Origin: Rehmannia glutinosa
Lineage: Eukaryota > Streptophyta > Magnoliopsida > Lamiales > Orobanchaceae
Length of the DNA: 64,000 nt
Direction of reading: 5' to 3'
Assembly: GCA_016081115.2 (NCBI GenBank)
Contig: JABTTQ020003032.1
Span: 62,001-126,000 of the forward strand
The notes beneath the pieces are model-generated. The model did not search any database and was not told where the DNA came from. It was given only the letters and a program-made list of their open reading frames with translations. Shown here one piece after another: positions 21,331-32,096 of this stretch (positions are counted from its first letter, which is position 1; the number at the start of each line of letters is the position of its first letter). A program made the position numbers and the translations under genes.

Positions 21331-21640
21331 TTTGGGTGCCCTAACGGACACATTAATACAGATTGTCAAGGCGGGGAAAGCGTCAGAGTAAAAGGAATGG
21401 TGGTCGTAGGGGAAGGCGGAGATGGCGGCGCAGACGTGGCGGTCGGTGGTGGAGGGCCAGGTGGAGTTGCAGATGTTCTTCTAGGGGCAATCGTCGAGAG
21501 TAGAACGAACCGTGTTTTTTGCGCGAGATTTTGAAATGGAGGATTTTGAGAGGTGTTTTTGCGGCAGGATAGAAGAACGAACGGAGCAGGATTGTGGGTT
21601 TAATCTAGTGTTCCTTGTTTGGTTGTCAAGTTTTTTGCAA
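21331..21640. other. GC-rich segment of unknown origin
   Basis: GGCGGAGATGGCGGCGCAG-type sequence is unlike its AT-rich neighbours and resembles the start of a plant gene or a captured gene fragment. The ORF here is Gly/Val-rich and low in complexity; I do not recognise a protein on either strand. Confidence 0.3.
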
Positions 21641-22110
21641 AGTTCTATTTTTTTTTTTTAAAACAAAGTTCTATTTTTTAAAATCTGTTTCTTTTTGTTT
21701 AGTACTTGTCTTGCAGAGTTCTCTATTTTTCTTTAAATCTGATTCTTATTGTTTAGTTCTTTTTTGCGAATTTCTTTCTGTATTGATTTTTTTCGTTCTG
21801 TTTATATATTATTATGATTTTAACTGGTTAATTGAACTAGATAATTTTGGTGAGAATTTTTTTTAGAAAGGGTTTGAGAAGAAAGCAATTATGTATTTCC
21901 ATGCGAGAGAATAGATGTGCTGGAGGGAAATTATTTTTCACAGATAACACTTTAAGAAACGCTTGTTTTACAAAGTGTTATTATGAGAAAATATATAGCG
22001 CTTCTTTAGTTAGCGCTATGAATTATTTTTTTTTAGATAACGCTTTAGGATAACACTTTTGTACGAAGTGTTATTCCAAGAATATATATATATATATAGA
22101 GAGAGAGAGA

Positions 22111-23123
22111 GGGGATCTGTGAGACCACCCTCCTAGGTTAGTTCATAAGACTAAATCTACACCATCCAAATAGTAAATCAATGGCCAAGATATATTACAA
22201 TATATACAACATTTCATAAGTAAGTATACAAATGAAGGGATAAAATAGGAATCCGTAAAATTAAATATAGTAACCGCTTCCTAAAAATTAGGGATGTGAT
22301 TTTGTATTGATCACGTCTCTATAATCAAGCGATTCACCTTTCCTTTCTCTCTCTTCCCATTCGAACTCGCAATTTATTCAAATATGGCAACAAAATCGTG
22401 GAACAATTAATGAGAAGTATACAATTACACTAAACTAACTATACATTAAAATATTACTAAGTATACATAAATAATTAACTAAGTATACAATTACACTAAA
22501 CTACCCGTACATTAAACTTTACTAAGTATACGTAAATATTTAACTAAGTATACAATTACATTGAACTAACTATACATTAAAATAATACTAAGTATACGAA
22601 ATATTTAACTAAGTATACAATTACATCGAATTACTTACATAACTAAGTATACAATTCCATTGAACTAAGTATACAAATCCACGTAACTAGGTATACAAAT
22701 TTACTAAACTACTTACTAAACTACTTATATAACTAAGAATATGATTCCATCGAACCAAGTATACAAATCCACCGAACTAAATATATAATAAAACATGACT
22801 AAGTATACAAGTCCATCGAACTAAGTATACAATAAAACGACATTGTTCACAAATATGACGGAAATAAGTATCAATTTTGAAAAAACACTTGAAGTTGATG
22901 ATTTTTCCTCCCTAAAAATCGGGTAAATCGAAAAGGTAAGATTATGTTTCCTTAAAAATATCTAATAACTTTCCAATTAACATAACTAATTAAATATAAA
23001 AGCACAATTATACCCTTATATGTCTAAATTAACTAAAATGATCTACACCATCCAAAATTTTAAATCAAGAGTCCATAAGTGTTCTTATGGACTAACCTAA
23101 AGGATTGGTCTCATTTGAACAAT

Positions 23124-23127
<4 letters not shown>
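22111..23127. repeat. Left arm of about 1-kb inverted repeat
   Basis: Starts GGGGATCTGTGAGACCACC and ends GGTCTCATTTGAACAATCCCT, flanked by TA microsatellites. The arm is the reverse complement of 24622-25644 along its whole length, including the ATTAGGGATGTGATTTT block, the GTATACAA minisatellite and the region near 22900 (GTTGATGATTTTTCCTCC). Confidence 0.85.
22420..22840. repeat. Minisatellite of CTAAGTATACAA units
   Basis: At least ten degenerate copies of a 20-40 bp unit centred on CTAAGTATACAATTACA lie within the left arm. The mirror-image array is at about 24905-25330. Confidence 0.8.
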
Positions 23128-23156
<29 letters not shown>

Positions 23157-23158
<2 letters not shown>

Positions 23159-24621
23159 ATCAAATGAGACCACATAATTAAAATGAGACAAAGTGTGGAT
23201 TAATCATGGCCACACATCTCAAATTTTAGATGGTTGTGATCTTTCCAATTTAATATTTATTTTCTTTTTATTTTTAAGTGAAAATGGCATATTAGTCATT
23301 TTAGTTTTCGCCCCCTAATTATGTGGTCCCCCAAATCGCTATTATTCTCACCCCAATTCTTCTAGTCATCACTGCGCCCTCCTCCCCTCCGTCTTCTTGT
23401 CCGTCCGCCCTCTCACTTTGTCATCTCTTAATCTCCAAACCATCTCCAATCTAAGGCTTCTCCGAGACTCATACCTTAGGTTAGGGGTGGTCGACGAGAT
23501 CGAAGGCGATTCTCCGATCTAAGTTTCACTGGAGATTTTTCGGAAGAGTTTCGATTCAATTTCCATTTTTTTGCCATCTCTGTTATTATGGATTTTTCCG
23601 GGTTACGTGGGGCTTTTTGTTGAACAATTGGTGAAGAATTGAGGTTGACTCTGTTTTCGGTTGATGGAGTAGTGTAGTTGTTGTTGTAGATGGAGGATTG
23701 GTGAAGAAGACGATCTTCGACGTGGATGGAGTATCTTGTACACTTATATGTTTTTCGATGTATACTTAGATGTGTATTGATGTATAAGTAGTTAATTTTT
23801 GATGTATGTATTTATGTTTCTTTGTATACTTATTTTATTTGTTGTATACTTATATATGTTTCTTTGTACACACTCATATGTGTTTTGTTGTATACTTATT
23901 TTTTTGTTTGACAATTGTAATATGCAAGTACAAATATGTTAAATATACAACATAATAGTGTTAAATATACATTAAATATATGTTAAATATACAAGACAAT
24001 AATGTGCGTGATTTTCTATCTCTCTACAATTGATTTACTTAATCTACGGTCCCCCGCATGTTAATGAACGTGATTCTCTCTATATATATAATCGATTCCT
24101 TGATTCACGGTCCCCACATGTTTTTGTTTGACCATTTTAATATGCAAGTAAAATTATTTTAAACATACAAAGAAAATAGTGTTAAGTATAAAGAAATATA
24201 TGATATGTGTACAACATCTTGCGTAAGCGAGCACATGCGCGATTTTTTTCTCTCTAGCGCGATTTTCTCGCGATTTTTCTCTCCCCACATGATTTTCTCT
24301 CTCCTAGTAATCTGGTTCCATATTTGGATGGTCCCCCACATGTTTGTTTTGACAATTATACCCTTATTTTGCATTAATTAAATATTTAATGTAATTTTAA
24401 CCCCTATTTATCTTAGCCATTGATATAGATAAGGGAGGGTTGAGATAAGTCCACACTGTCTCACTATAATATGTGGTCTCATTTTATCCCTTCGTTGTAT
24501 ACTTACTTATGAAATGTTGTATATATTGTAATATATCTTGGCCATTGATTTACTATTTGGATGGTGTAGATTTAGTCTTATGGACTAACCTAGGAGGGTG
24601 GTCTCACGGGGATCCCCTCCC
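23157..24621. mobile_element. Central element between the inverted arms
   Basis: Begins GGATCAAATGAGACCACAT and ends GGTCTCACGGGGATCCCC. Its last 140 bp (about 24480-24620) nearly duplicate the outer end of the right arm (25500-25644). A non-coding, moderately GC-rich segment (23320-23720) and TGTATACTTAT-type repeats (23740-24000) fill it. No transposase frame. It looks like a related non-autonomous element inserted between two copies. Confidence 0.55.
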
Positions 24622-25644
24622 AGGGATTGGTTCAAATGAGACCAATCCCTTTAGGTTAGTCCATAAGAACACTTATGGACTCTTGATTTAAAATTTTGGA
24701 TGGTGTAGATCATTTTAGTTAATTTAGGCATATAAGGGTATAATTGTGCTTTTATATTTAATTAGTTATGTTAATTGGAAAGTTATTAGCTATTTTTAAG
24801 GAAACATAATCCTACCTTTTCGATTCCCGATTTTTAGGGAGGAAAAATCATCAACTTCAAGTGTTTTTTTTCAGAATTGATACTTATTTCCGTCATATTT
24901 GTGAACAAATCGTTTTATTGTATACTTAGTTCGGTGGACTTGTATACTTAGTCATGTTTTATTGTATATTTAGTTCGGTGGATTTGTATACTTGGTTCGG
25001 TGGAATCGTATTCTTAGTTATATAAGTAGTTTAGTAAGTAGTTTAGTAAATTTGTATACCTAGTTACGTGGATTTGTATACTTAGTTCAATGGAATTGTA
25101 TACTTAGTTATGTAAGTAATTCAAAGTGTAATTGTATACTTAGTTAAATATTTCGTATACTTAATATTATTTTAATGTATAGTTAGTTCAATATAATTGT
25201 ATACTTAGTTAAATATTTCGTATACTTAGTAAAGTTTAATGTACATGTAGTTTAGTGTAATTGTATACTTAGTTAATTATTTATGTATACTTAGTAATAT
25301 TTTAATGTATAGTTAGTTTAGTGTAATTGATATTTTTCATTAATTTTTCGACGATTTTGTTGTCATATTTGAATAAATTGCAGGTTCGAATGGGAAAAGA
25401 GAGAAAGGAAAGGTGAATCGCTTGATTATAGGGACGTGATCAATAAAAAAATCACATCCCTAATTTTTAGGAAGCAGTTACTATATTTAATTTTCTGAAT
25501 TCCTATTTTATCCCTTCTGTTGTATACTTACTTATGAAATGTTGTATATATTGTAATATATCTTGGCCATTGATTTACTATTTGGATGGTGTAGATTTAG
25601 TCTTATGGACTAACCTAGGAGGGTGGTCTCACAGGATCCCCTCC
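24622..25644. repeat. Right arm of about 1-kb inverted repeat
   Basis: Reverse complement of 22111-23127, starting AGGGATTGGTTCAAATGAG and ending GGTCTCACAGGATCCCCTCC, followed by a TA run. Confidence 0.85.
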
Positions 25645-26073
25645 CTATATATATATCACTTATTTAATTAAACGTTATCTTCAGCTTTCTTCATATAACA
25701 CTTCGTTAATAAAACGTTATTATATGGTTTATTATGATAACGCTTTCCTACAAAAGTGTTGTCTAAAATATTTGCGAATTTTCCGGTAACATTTTCATCT
25801 AAAAGCGCTATCTGAAATCTATTATCTGAACTATTTTATGGCGTAGATCTTTTGTTCTACTATATGTTTATCTTGTTTTTCAATCATATTAGATGGATAA
25901 ATATGGATAACCAGTATATAGTTACGCTGTTGGATTCTGATATTCGAACATCAATTAAGACATAAATTTTAATGTACAATATAAATAAATTGAATAAGAT
26001 CACATTTCCAACATCAACTCTTTGCAGCACATATTCTTTGATCAAAATTATATATTGCTTGAGCATAATAGAC

Positions 26074-26222
26074 TAGAGCTGTTAAAATGGGTTTGATTCA
26101 CGGTTGATCCGCACCACCTTATAAATGGGTTGGGTTGGGCTGAGAATATGTTGGCCCACTAAGAAGCGGGCCTCAACGGGCCAACCCGCTTAGGCCGTGG
26201 GTTGGAGCAGCCAACCCACCTC
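26074..26222. mobile_element. hAT-like MITE remnant 1
   Basis: Starts TAGAGCTGTTAAAATGGG and continues with GGGTTGGGTTGGGCTG and repeated GGGCC/GGCCC. The AGAGCTGTCAAAATGG terminus with GGCCCGCC-rich body is a common plant non-autonomous hAT pattern. The right end is not clear. Confidence 0.5.
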
Positions 26223-27269
26223 TTTTCTTTTGTTTTTTTAACTATTTGAAATTTTAACTTTTAAATCAACTGTATTCTACGTACATTAAGGGTGGCGGAG
26301 ACTAAGTGCATGTATAGTTTAAACTTCTAAATGCTAGTTGCAATCGAGGCAAATCTATATATGGGTGGTCAAGGCGGCGTCGCCCATGTGAGCCCCCTCC
26401 GGCAAGGGCCCTCGAGCCGATTTTTTTAATTAATTTAATAGTTTGATATATATGTATGTAAGATAAAGATTACAAATTTCACAAAAGGACTCCTGGACAT
26501 AGTTGCTTGTGTCCTCTTTCTCATTCTTTAGGTTGCGGGTTCGAGGCTTTAGATATACAAAGTTTGTTTTATTATTTTTTACCTAGGCAAACCATTTAAA
26601 ATGTAAAGTAAAATGAATTTTTAATGAAATAACTATTAGGCGTATTGGTTTGTGCTTTCTCTTGTAAGGCGAGGTTGCGTGTTCGACCCTCCATATATAC
26701 AATTTTTTTCCTTTTTCTTTACTTAAGCAGGGGAAAAATCGGTTTCAAAAATCAAGGAGATATGTATATATTGATAATTTTTCCCCTTTAACTTTATGAT
26801 GTAATGATATTAAAGTATTTTTTTTTGTAGTAGAAAGTCGAAATGGAAATATAATTCGCATTATTTTTTTTATTATTTTTTTTAAAATTTTATATGAATA
26901 TAAAGGGCTCCTTTTTGTTTCGCACTGTGCCCCTTAAATTATTGGAACGGCCCTGGGTCGCAATATATGGTAATTCGTAGCTACAACCAGAGGCGGACGC
27001 ACGTATAGCATAAAGATCGGGCTCAAGCCCGTGCAAATTTTCATAAACCCTATTTTTAGTACTATAATTTTTACAATATTCCAAATTAGCCCACCCAAAA
27101 TTTAATGCAAAACCCATGTTCACCCCAAAATCTAAATTCAATTTAAAAATAAAGAATGGAGAATGTAAAAACTTTTTGTCATGAGATTGATGCTATATTT
27201 AATATATTTGTGATTTTTGACTATTTTTGTGATCCTTATTTATTATTTGTACACTTACCATGTCACTAC
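26223..27269. other. AT-rich intergenic DNA, nothing recognised
   Basis: No coding frame. It includes low-complexity T-rich runs and two stretches around 26520-26550 and 26660-26690 with a GGTTGCG(G/T)GTTCGA motif similar to a tRNA B box; no A box was found near them. Confidence 0.5.
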
Positions 27270-27409
27270 TTTTTTTTTAATAAGTTGAGAGTATTGGTTA
27301 GAGGAAGGGGATAAATTTCAAAAAAAAACTGAAAGATACCGGGTTCGAACCCCGGTTAATACCTTTTTAAAGGATGAACGATACCACTTGAGCTACAAGT
27401 TCGTGGTAC
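27270..27409 (-). mobile_element. tRNA-derived SINE, copy 1
   Basis: On the minus strand a pol III A box (TAGCTCAAGTGGTA, 27382-27395) and B box (GGGTTCGAACCC, 27341-27352) have tRNA-like spacing, and the element ends in an A-rich tail (27270-27278). A second copy with the same head, body and tail lies at 39624-39759. The tRNA-like head cannot fold as a normal tRNA because the D-to-T region is not tRNA-shaped. Confidence 0.8.
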
Positions 27410-28140
27410 TTTTAAAATATACTTAACTATTTGTATGGGTAATTTATTAGAATATGTATCTAAGTATTAAATATATTAAGGAAATCATATTTTTTATTAG
27501 TTAATACAGTTTTGCTTATTGTGTCTATCGTGTCGTACCATGTTTTTCTCGTGTCTTTAGTGTGTCGTATTTGAGTTTAAATTTTAGGCCCAATAAGATT
27601 CTTGTGTTGTGTTCGGCTTGAGCTGATCGTGTCGAGTTGTTATTTATCGGGCCGACACGAATATTTGCCAGCCCTAAGTGGCATCATCAAGTATGAAATT
27701 AAAAAATTATCTATTCTTTAGCTTTTTGATATTTAGTTATTGACTTCTTGTTATTTTGGCTCGGCCCGACCCGACCAGCCCCATCCTTAGATAATTTTTT
27801 GGGTGAAATTTCTACTTCCCAGCCCACCCTACTACTAATTCCCTGGATCCACGGCTACAACATAAACTATTAATTACTCTTGCTAATTTAATATTAATGT
27901 TTCAATGTAAAAGTTTTTTGTTAATAATATTAATTACTTCAAGTTATATCATGACCCTATTAGCTACATATAGTTGTATTGATTTTAACAACAATTTAAT
28001 ATTACTGCATTAATGAATACATTAACAATAGCCTGGCTAGTTTCCAAAAAACGAATTAAAATTCGGGAAGAAAAGCTAAATAGTGTTATCATTAAAACAT
28101 GTAATATAATTCAAGATTCCAGAAAAATACAACTGGTTCA
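27410..28140. other. AT-rich intergenic DNA with hAT-like scraps
   Basis: No coding frame. Short GGCCCGAC-type segments at about 27590-27680 (ending GCCAGCCCTAA) and 27755-27790 resemble ends of hAT-like MITEs but are too eroded to delimit. Confidence 0.4.
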
Positions 28141-28199
28141 GCATATGCAATAATTTTAGCCGCATTTTGCTAGGTTAAAAATGTGGGGAAAAAAAAAGT

Positions 28200-28362
28200 T
28201 TGTCGGGTCAGTCCGCCTAACTCGCAGCCCAAGACGGGTTGGGTTGGGCCCGAAGTTTTACTGTCTGCCAAAATGGCGGGCCGGCCCGCAATGCATCGCC
28301 AAACAATGGGTTTTGGCAGGCTGCGGGCTGACTCGACCCGCCAGCTTATTTTGACGGCTCTA
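28200..28362. mobile_element. hAT-like MITE remnant 2
   Basis: GC-rich body (GGGTTGGGTTGGGCCCG, GCGGGCCGGCCCGC) ending TTTTGACGGCTCTA, the inverse of the AGAGC(T/C)GTCAAAA terminus seen at 26074. Confidence 0.55.
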
Positions 28363-28734
28363 CAATACACTGTGCCTTTGATAATCATAGGCTAGGAATT
28401 AGGATACACTACACATCCTAAAATCAATTATTGTACATTCAGGCATGTATATGGTGGCAAAACCATGCAAATGACACTTTTCTATGATTCCGTTTTGATT
28501 TTGTGACACTGAAAACTTCTTGAATTTTGTGGCTAGCGTTATAAGTCTTGTGAACCAACTGGACCTTCCCTACTTCCCACTGAAATATTCTGAAGCTATT
28601 GTTTTTTCTTTTTTAAGAGTCTATTGTTGGTTATTGTATGTAGACCAACTTTAGGCTCAATATTATATAAATACATCTTGGAGATTAGGTCCAATATGAC
28701 ATAAAATGAGCTTTGAAGCACCGGAAGTCTGGAA

Positions 28735-28874
28735 ACCCGCGATCGAAATGGGCTGGCCCATTTAGGCCCACCAAGACGCCTTTTGGCGGGCCACTAAGCC
28801 TTCGACCCACCCGCTTACCTTTGGCAGTGCGGTGTGGGCTGGCCCAACATGCCTGGTCCATTTTGACAGCTCTA
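28735..28874. mobile_element. hAT-like MITE remnant 3
   Basis: Body with GGGCTGGCCCATTTAGGCCC and GCGGGCCACTAAGCC, ending CCATTTTGACAGCTCTA. Same terminus as remnants 1 and 2. Confidence 0.55.
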
Positions 28875-28899
28875 CTCCTACAATATCTTAAATCGATGT

Positions 28900-29440
28900 A
28901 CATTGTACGCTCGTGGTTCGTGATTCAATCAAAGAAGGCTTGTAGACGGGCTTAATTCAAGTTCAAATAGAGGTTTGCAGATGGGTTTCATCTTGGCTAT
29001 GTGGATCGATCGTTCTGCTACAAATATGTATACTCGATCCACTTTATATGTGCAAATATGTGACTTATGTTTTGATCAAATATTAGCTAACAGTGGTATC
29101 AAAGCTATTAGGGCTCGATCTCGCCTATTCTATGTCAATTGATTAACTTTGTTCTTTAGAATTTATTCGTCCTGAACTGCCTGCAATTTATGTTCTGCGC
29201 GTGGGCGCTTGGAGCCTTTGTACAATGCGCGTCATCTGGTATGCGCTCTGCACGACTGCTATTTTATTCAAGAAAAAGCTATCGCCACACGGGCGATGAT
29301 GTGGTGCTGAGTTCTACCGCCAAGTTACGCATGACGTGGCGCGATGACTGCCAAGCAGGTAGGTGATGTGACATTAGCTTGGACGTCACACGGGTGATAA
29401 CGTGGCCCTGGTAGCTGCCTAAGGGTTATATACCTTTTGA
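28900..29440 (+). mobile_element. Copia LTR tail with PBS and leader
   Basis: LTR-like sequence ends TTAGCTAACA at 29092, followed by TGGTATCAAAGC (29094-29105), an initiator-Met PBS. The leader (29160-29440) is unusually GC-rich with repeated ACGTGGC/GGCGATGA motifs. No gag follows, so only the 5' end survives. Confidence 0.45.
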
Positions 29441-29609
29441 TATAAAAAATTATAAGAATTATTGGTTTAACATAATTTGAAACAATAATCTTTTAGGTGT
29501 TGTATGAATATATGTTGTTTCCCCATGAGGCCACTGATCTTGTATTAATATTGAAGCTGGACAATATACCTTTTTATATGATGATAAATATGAAAGTTAT
29601 TTTTTATAC

Positions 29610-29885
29610 GTTGGGACGCTTGTAAATTTTTTATTTTTTGTGCATTAATTTTTTTTTTGTTATAGTACTAATGCATGTAAATAAATTTTACGCAATTGAG
29701 TGTATGCAAAAGTTATTTTTGTGCAATAAGATACTCGCAAGAAATTAATATTTTGTGCATTGTGATTCATAAGATAATTATTTTTTGCATCTTGGTACAT
29801 GAAAAATATTTCTCCTTCGCATAATGTGCGTGAAAGATTTTTGTTTTTTTTTTCCGCATTAGGATGCAAGCAAATATATTTTGTG
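29610..29885. repeat. Degenerate tandem array, about 40-45 bp period
   Basis: About seven or eight loose copies of a unit of the form T-run, GCATnnnGATnCATG, AAA. Examples start at about 29682, 29724, 29755, 29785, 29816 and 29855. Not coding. Confidence 0.55.
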
Positions 29886-30370
29886 TGATTTGTATATTAT
29901 ATGAGTTGCATGCTTTATTAATTATTTATGTGTGTGCAATTTTTTTGTACTGCAATTATTTTTATTAATGTGATATGAATTATCATATGTTGTGAATGAA
30001 TGGACATTGACATACGGGGCTCATATATTTGAGTGTTAGCTATTTTATTTTAATATTATTGTTGGGAGATAATTTATGACGATGGTGGTAACTCGGTATC
30101 ACAAATTTCGTTTTTATTTTTTCTAGATTGATGTGGTAGGTCTTGAAGGTATGTATTTTTTTTTTATTTTTTTCCGAGGCATGTATTTATTGAGTTAATT
30201 TTTGGAGGCTATGTAACAATAATTCTATGGGGATATTTTTTGTTTGTAAAAACTTGTGTGAGACCGTCTCACAGGTCTAAATCCGTGAGACGGAGCCTCA
30301 TGTGGTCCCTATCCTCCCTATTTTCTGGTTCCCCTATTTTTTGTCTTCTCTCACTAGCCCCCCATCCTTC

Positions 30371-30387
30371 TCCTCCTCCTCCTCCTC

Positions 30388-30418
<31 letters not shown>

Positions 30419-30500
30419 ACACACACACACGCACACACACATACACACACACGTATTATTTCATTTCCCCCTTCTCTGTCTCTCCTCTCTTTGGTCTTAC

Positions 30501-30540
<40 letters not shown>

Positions 30541-30614
30541 GTCTGCTCTCATTGGTCCCCCTTCCTTTCTCTTCACTTGGTCCCCCATTTATCTCTACTC
30601 ATGTCCCTCCTCTC

Positions 30615-30660
<46 letters not shown>
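30371..30660. repeat. CT and AC microsatellites
   Basis: Three (CT)n blocks at about 30389-30412, 30503-30538 and 30620-30660, with an (AC)n block at about 30415-30452. A GA-rich mirror appears at 31148-31370. Confidence 0.95.
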
Positions 30661-30662
<2 letters not shown>

Positions 30663-30724
30663 GCATGCATGTTTTACATATAAATATCTCACATAATCCG
30701 ATTTCTTCAGAAAATAAATACCCA

Positions 30725-31095
30725 AAAAAATGATACTTTAAAAACGTATACTATTCATGTATAATTGATACTTTTAAAAAAAATTGATACTTTGTTTTTA
30801 ACAGTGAAGTAATATTTGTTTTAATAATAAATGATACTTTTTTAATACGGAATGACACATTTTAATAAAAAGTGATACTTTTTTTTAATAAAAATAATAA
30901 ATGATACTTTTTTAATAACAAGTGATATTTTTTTCTATAAAAATTGATACTTTATTTTAATAAAAAAATGATATTTTTTTAATAATGAGTGATACTTTTT
31001 TCATAAGAAGTCATATTTTATTTTAATAAAAACTAATACTTTTATAGTCTAATGTGATACTTTTTTCAGAAAAAGTGATACTTTATTTTCTCCAT
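30725..31095. repeat. TGATACTTTT minisatellite
   Basis: About fifteen copies of (A/T)GATACTTTT separated by A/T-rich linkers of 10-20 bp (TTTAATAAAA type). Low-complexity, non-coding. Confidence 0.85.
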
Positions 31096-31624
31096 ATTTT
31101 TCCTTTGTTTGATACGTGTAGAGAGAAAGATGGATGATAAACGTGAGAAGAGAGAGAGGGACCACAAGAAGAGTTGGACGAGGAGAGAGAGAGAGAGGGG
31201 GGACCATATGGAGAGTGAGATGTGAGGAGAGAGAGAGAGAGAGAGAAAGAGGGTGGACCATAGGAGGAGTGGGATGTGAGGAGAAAGCGAGAAAGAGAAG
31301 GGACCATGGGAAGAATGGGATGTGACGAGAGAGAAAAGTAGACACGTAAGTATATATATAGAGAGAGAATGGGCATGTGAAATTTAGGTAATGATGCTCA
31401 CTCTCACGGATTTGGATCTGTGAGACGGTCTTACAAGAGACCTCTTTTTTTTTGTTTTACCACCATATGTGTAAGTTATCTCCACATGATGCACCATATG
31501 TCAATGTTGCCCATGGGGCTATTTTTCTTTATTATTCATATCGCATGGTTGCATGCATGATAATTATATTGGACATTGATAATTTTATTCATGGGTCAAT
31601 AATTTTTAGAGATAATTAAAAGCG

Positions 31625-32096
31625 ATAAAAACCTCTCTGATTCGGTCACTGAGCAGTCGGACGACTCTTCAATAAACCATGATGACCCGACTCCTTCGAT
31701 GCTTCTTTCACTCTATACCCCTTCGGAGGTGGAAGAAAGGGTACTACTAATTTCTATTTATATACATTAGGGCCCCAGAATGCCAAAAGTTGGGGATCAA
31801 GAGTTGTCACGATATAAAAGAGAAATAAATGACTCGTCAGAACCAACGATTCTCTCTTCTTAAAGAACTTATATCCTCCACACTTAATCAACATTTGATA
31901 GATTATCAAACCCCGAGCAATCTTAGTTATTGGTGGGGCTTCGGTTCATTACATGATCCTTGTTTAGTCATTCAGATAGTGACTGGCGTTTTTTTAGCTA
32001 TGCATTTACACACCTCATGTGGATCTAGCTTTCAATAGCGTAGAACACATTATGAGAGAAGTTGAAGGGAGCTGGTTGCTCCGTTATATGGAGATG
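31625..32096 (+). pseudogene. cob: NUMT: 5' part of mitochondrial cob (apocytochrome b) with its leader
   Basis: Apocytochrome b is the haem-carrying subunit of respiratory complex III, encoded in plant mitochondrial DNA. From 31829 the frame reads close to the plant cob start, with NQRFSLLKELISSTLNQHL, then SNLSYWWGFGSL and IQIVTGVFLAMH. A small rearrangement after AMH shifts the frame, giving a stop at 32036-32038; out of frame, sequence for the region around VEHIMR continues to about 32096. Upstream DNA (31625-31828) also looks like a mitochondrial leader. A 5' fragment with disabling changes in nuclear DNA indicates transfer from mitochondria, not a working gene. Confidence 0.85.

Larger units (their letters stand above)
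21930..25820. mobile_element. Possible DNA-transposon shell around the inverted repeats
   Basis: Both flanks of the inverted-repeat structure (21935-22075 and 25660-25815) are rich in short inverted and direct motifs of the form AACGCTTT, AAGTGTTA, TAGCGCT and AACGTTAT. Dense short subterminal motifs are typical of CACTA-like elements, but no CACTA terminus was found, so the class is uncertain. Confidence 0.3.
30252..31438. mobile_element. 1.2-kb non-autonomous element with terminal inverted repeats
   Basis: Left terminus ACTTGTGTGAGACCGTCTCA continuing to 30292, and right terminus 31402-31438, are inverted copies with few mismatches over about 37 bp (shared core GAGACCGTCTCACAG and AAATCCGTGAGA). 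The interior has no transposase, only simple repeats. Confidence 0.7.

Noticed and set aside
22111..25644. Simple assembly palindrome
   Set aside because: The arms have many small differences and a distinct centre, more like two diverged copies; still worth a long-read check.
27341..27395. Functional tRNA gene
   Set aside because: A and B boxes are present but no cloverleaf forms and an A tail follows; it is a SINE.
30240..30733. Long Ser/Leu-rich ORFs
   Set aside because: They are translations of CT and AC microsatellites in several frames.
31829..32038. Functional cytochrome b gene
   Set aside because: Only the first sixth of the protein is present, with a frame disruption and a stop.
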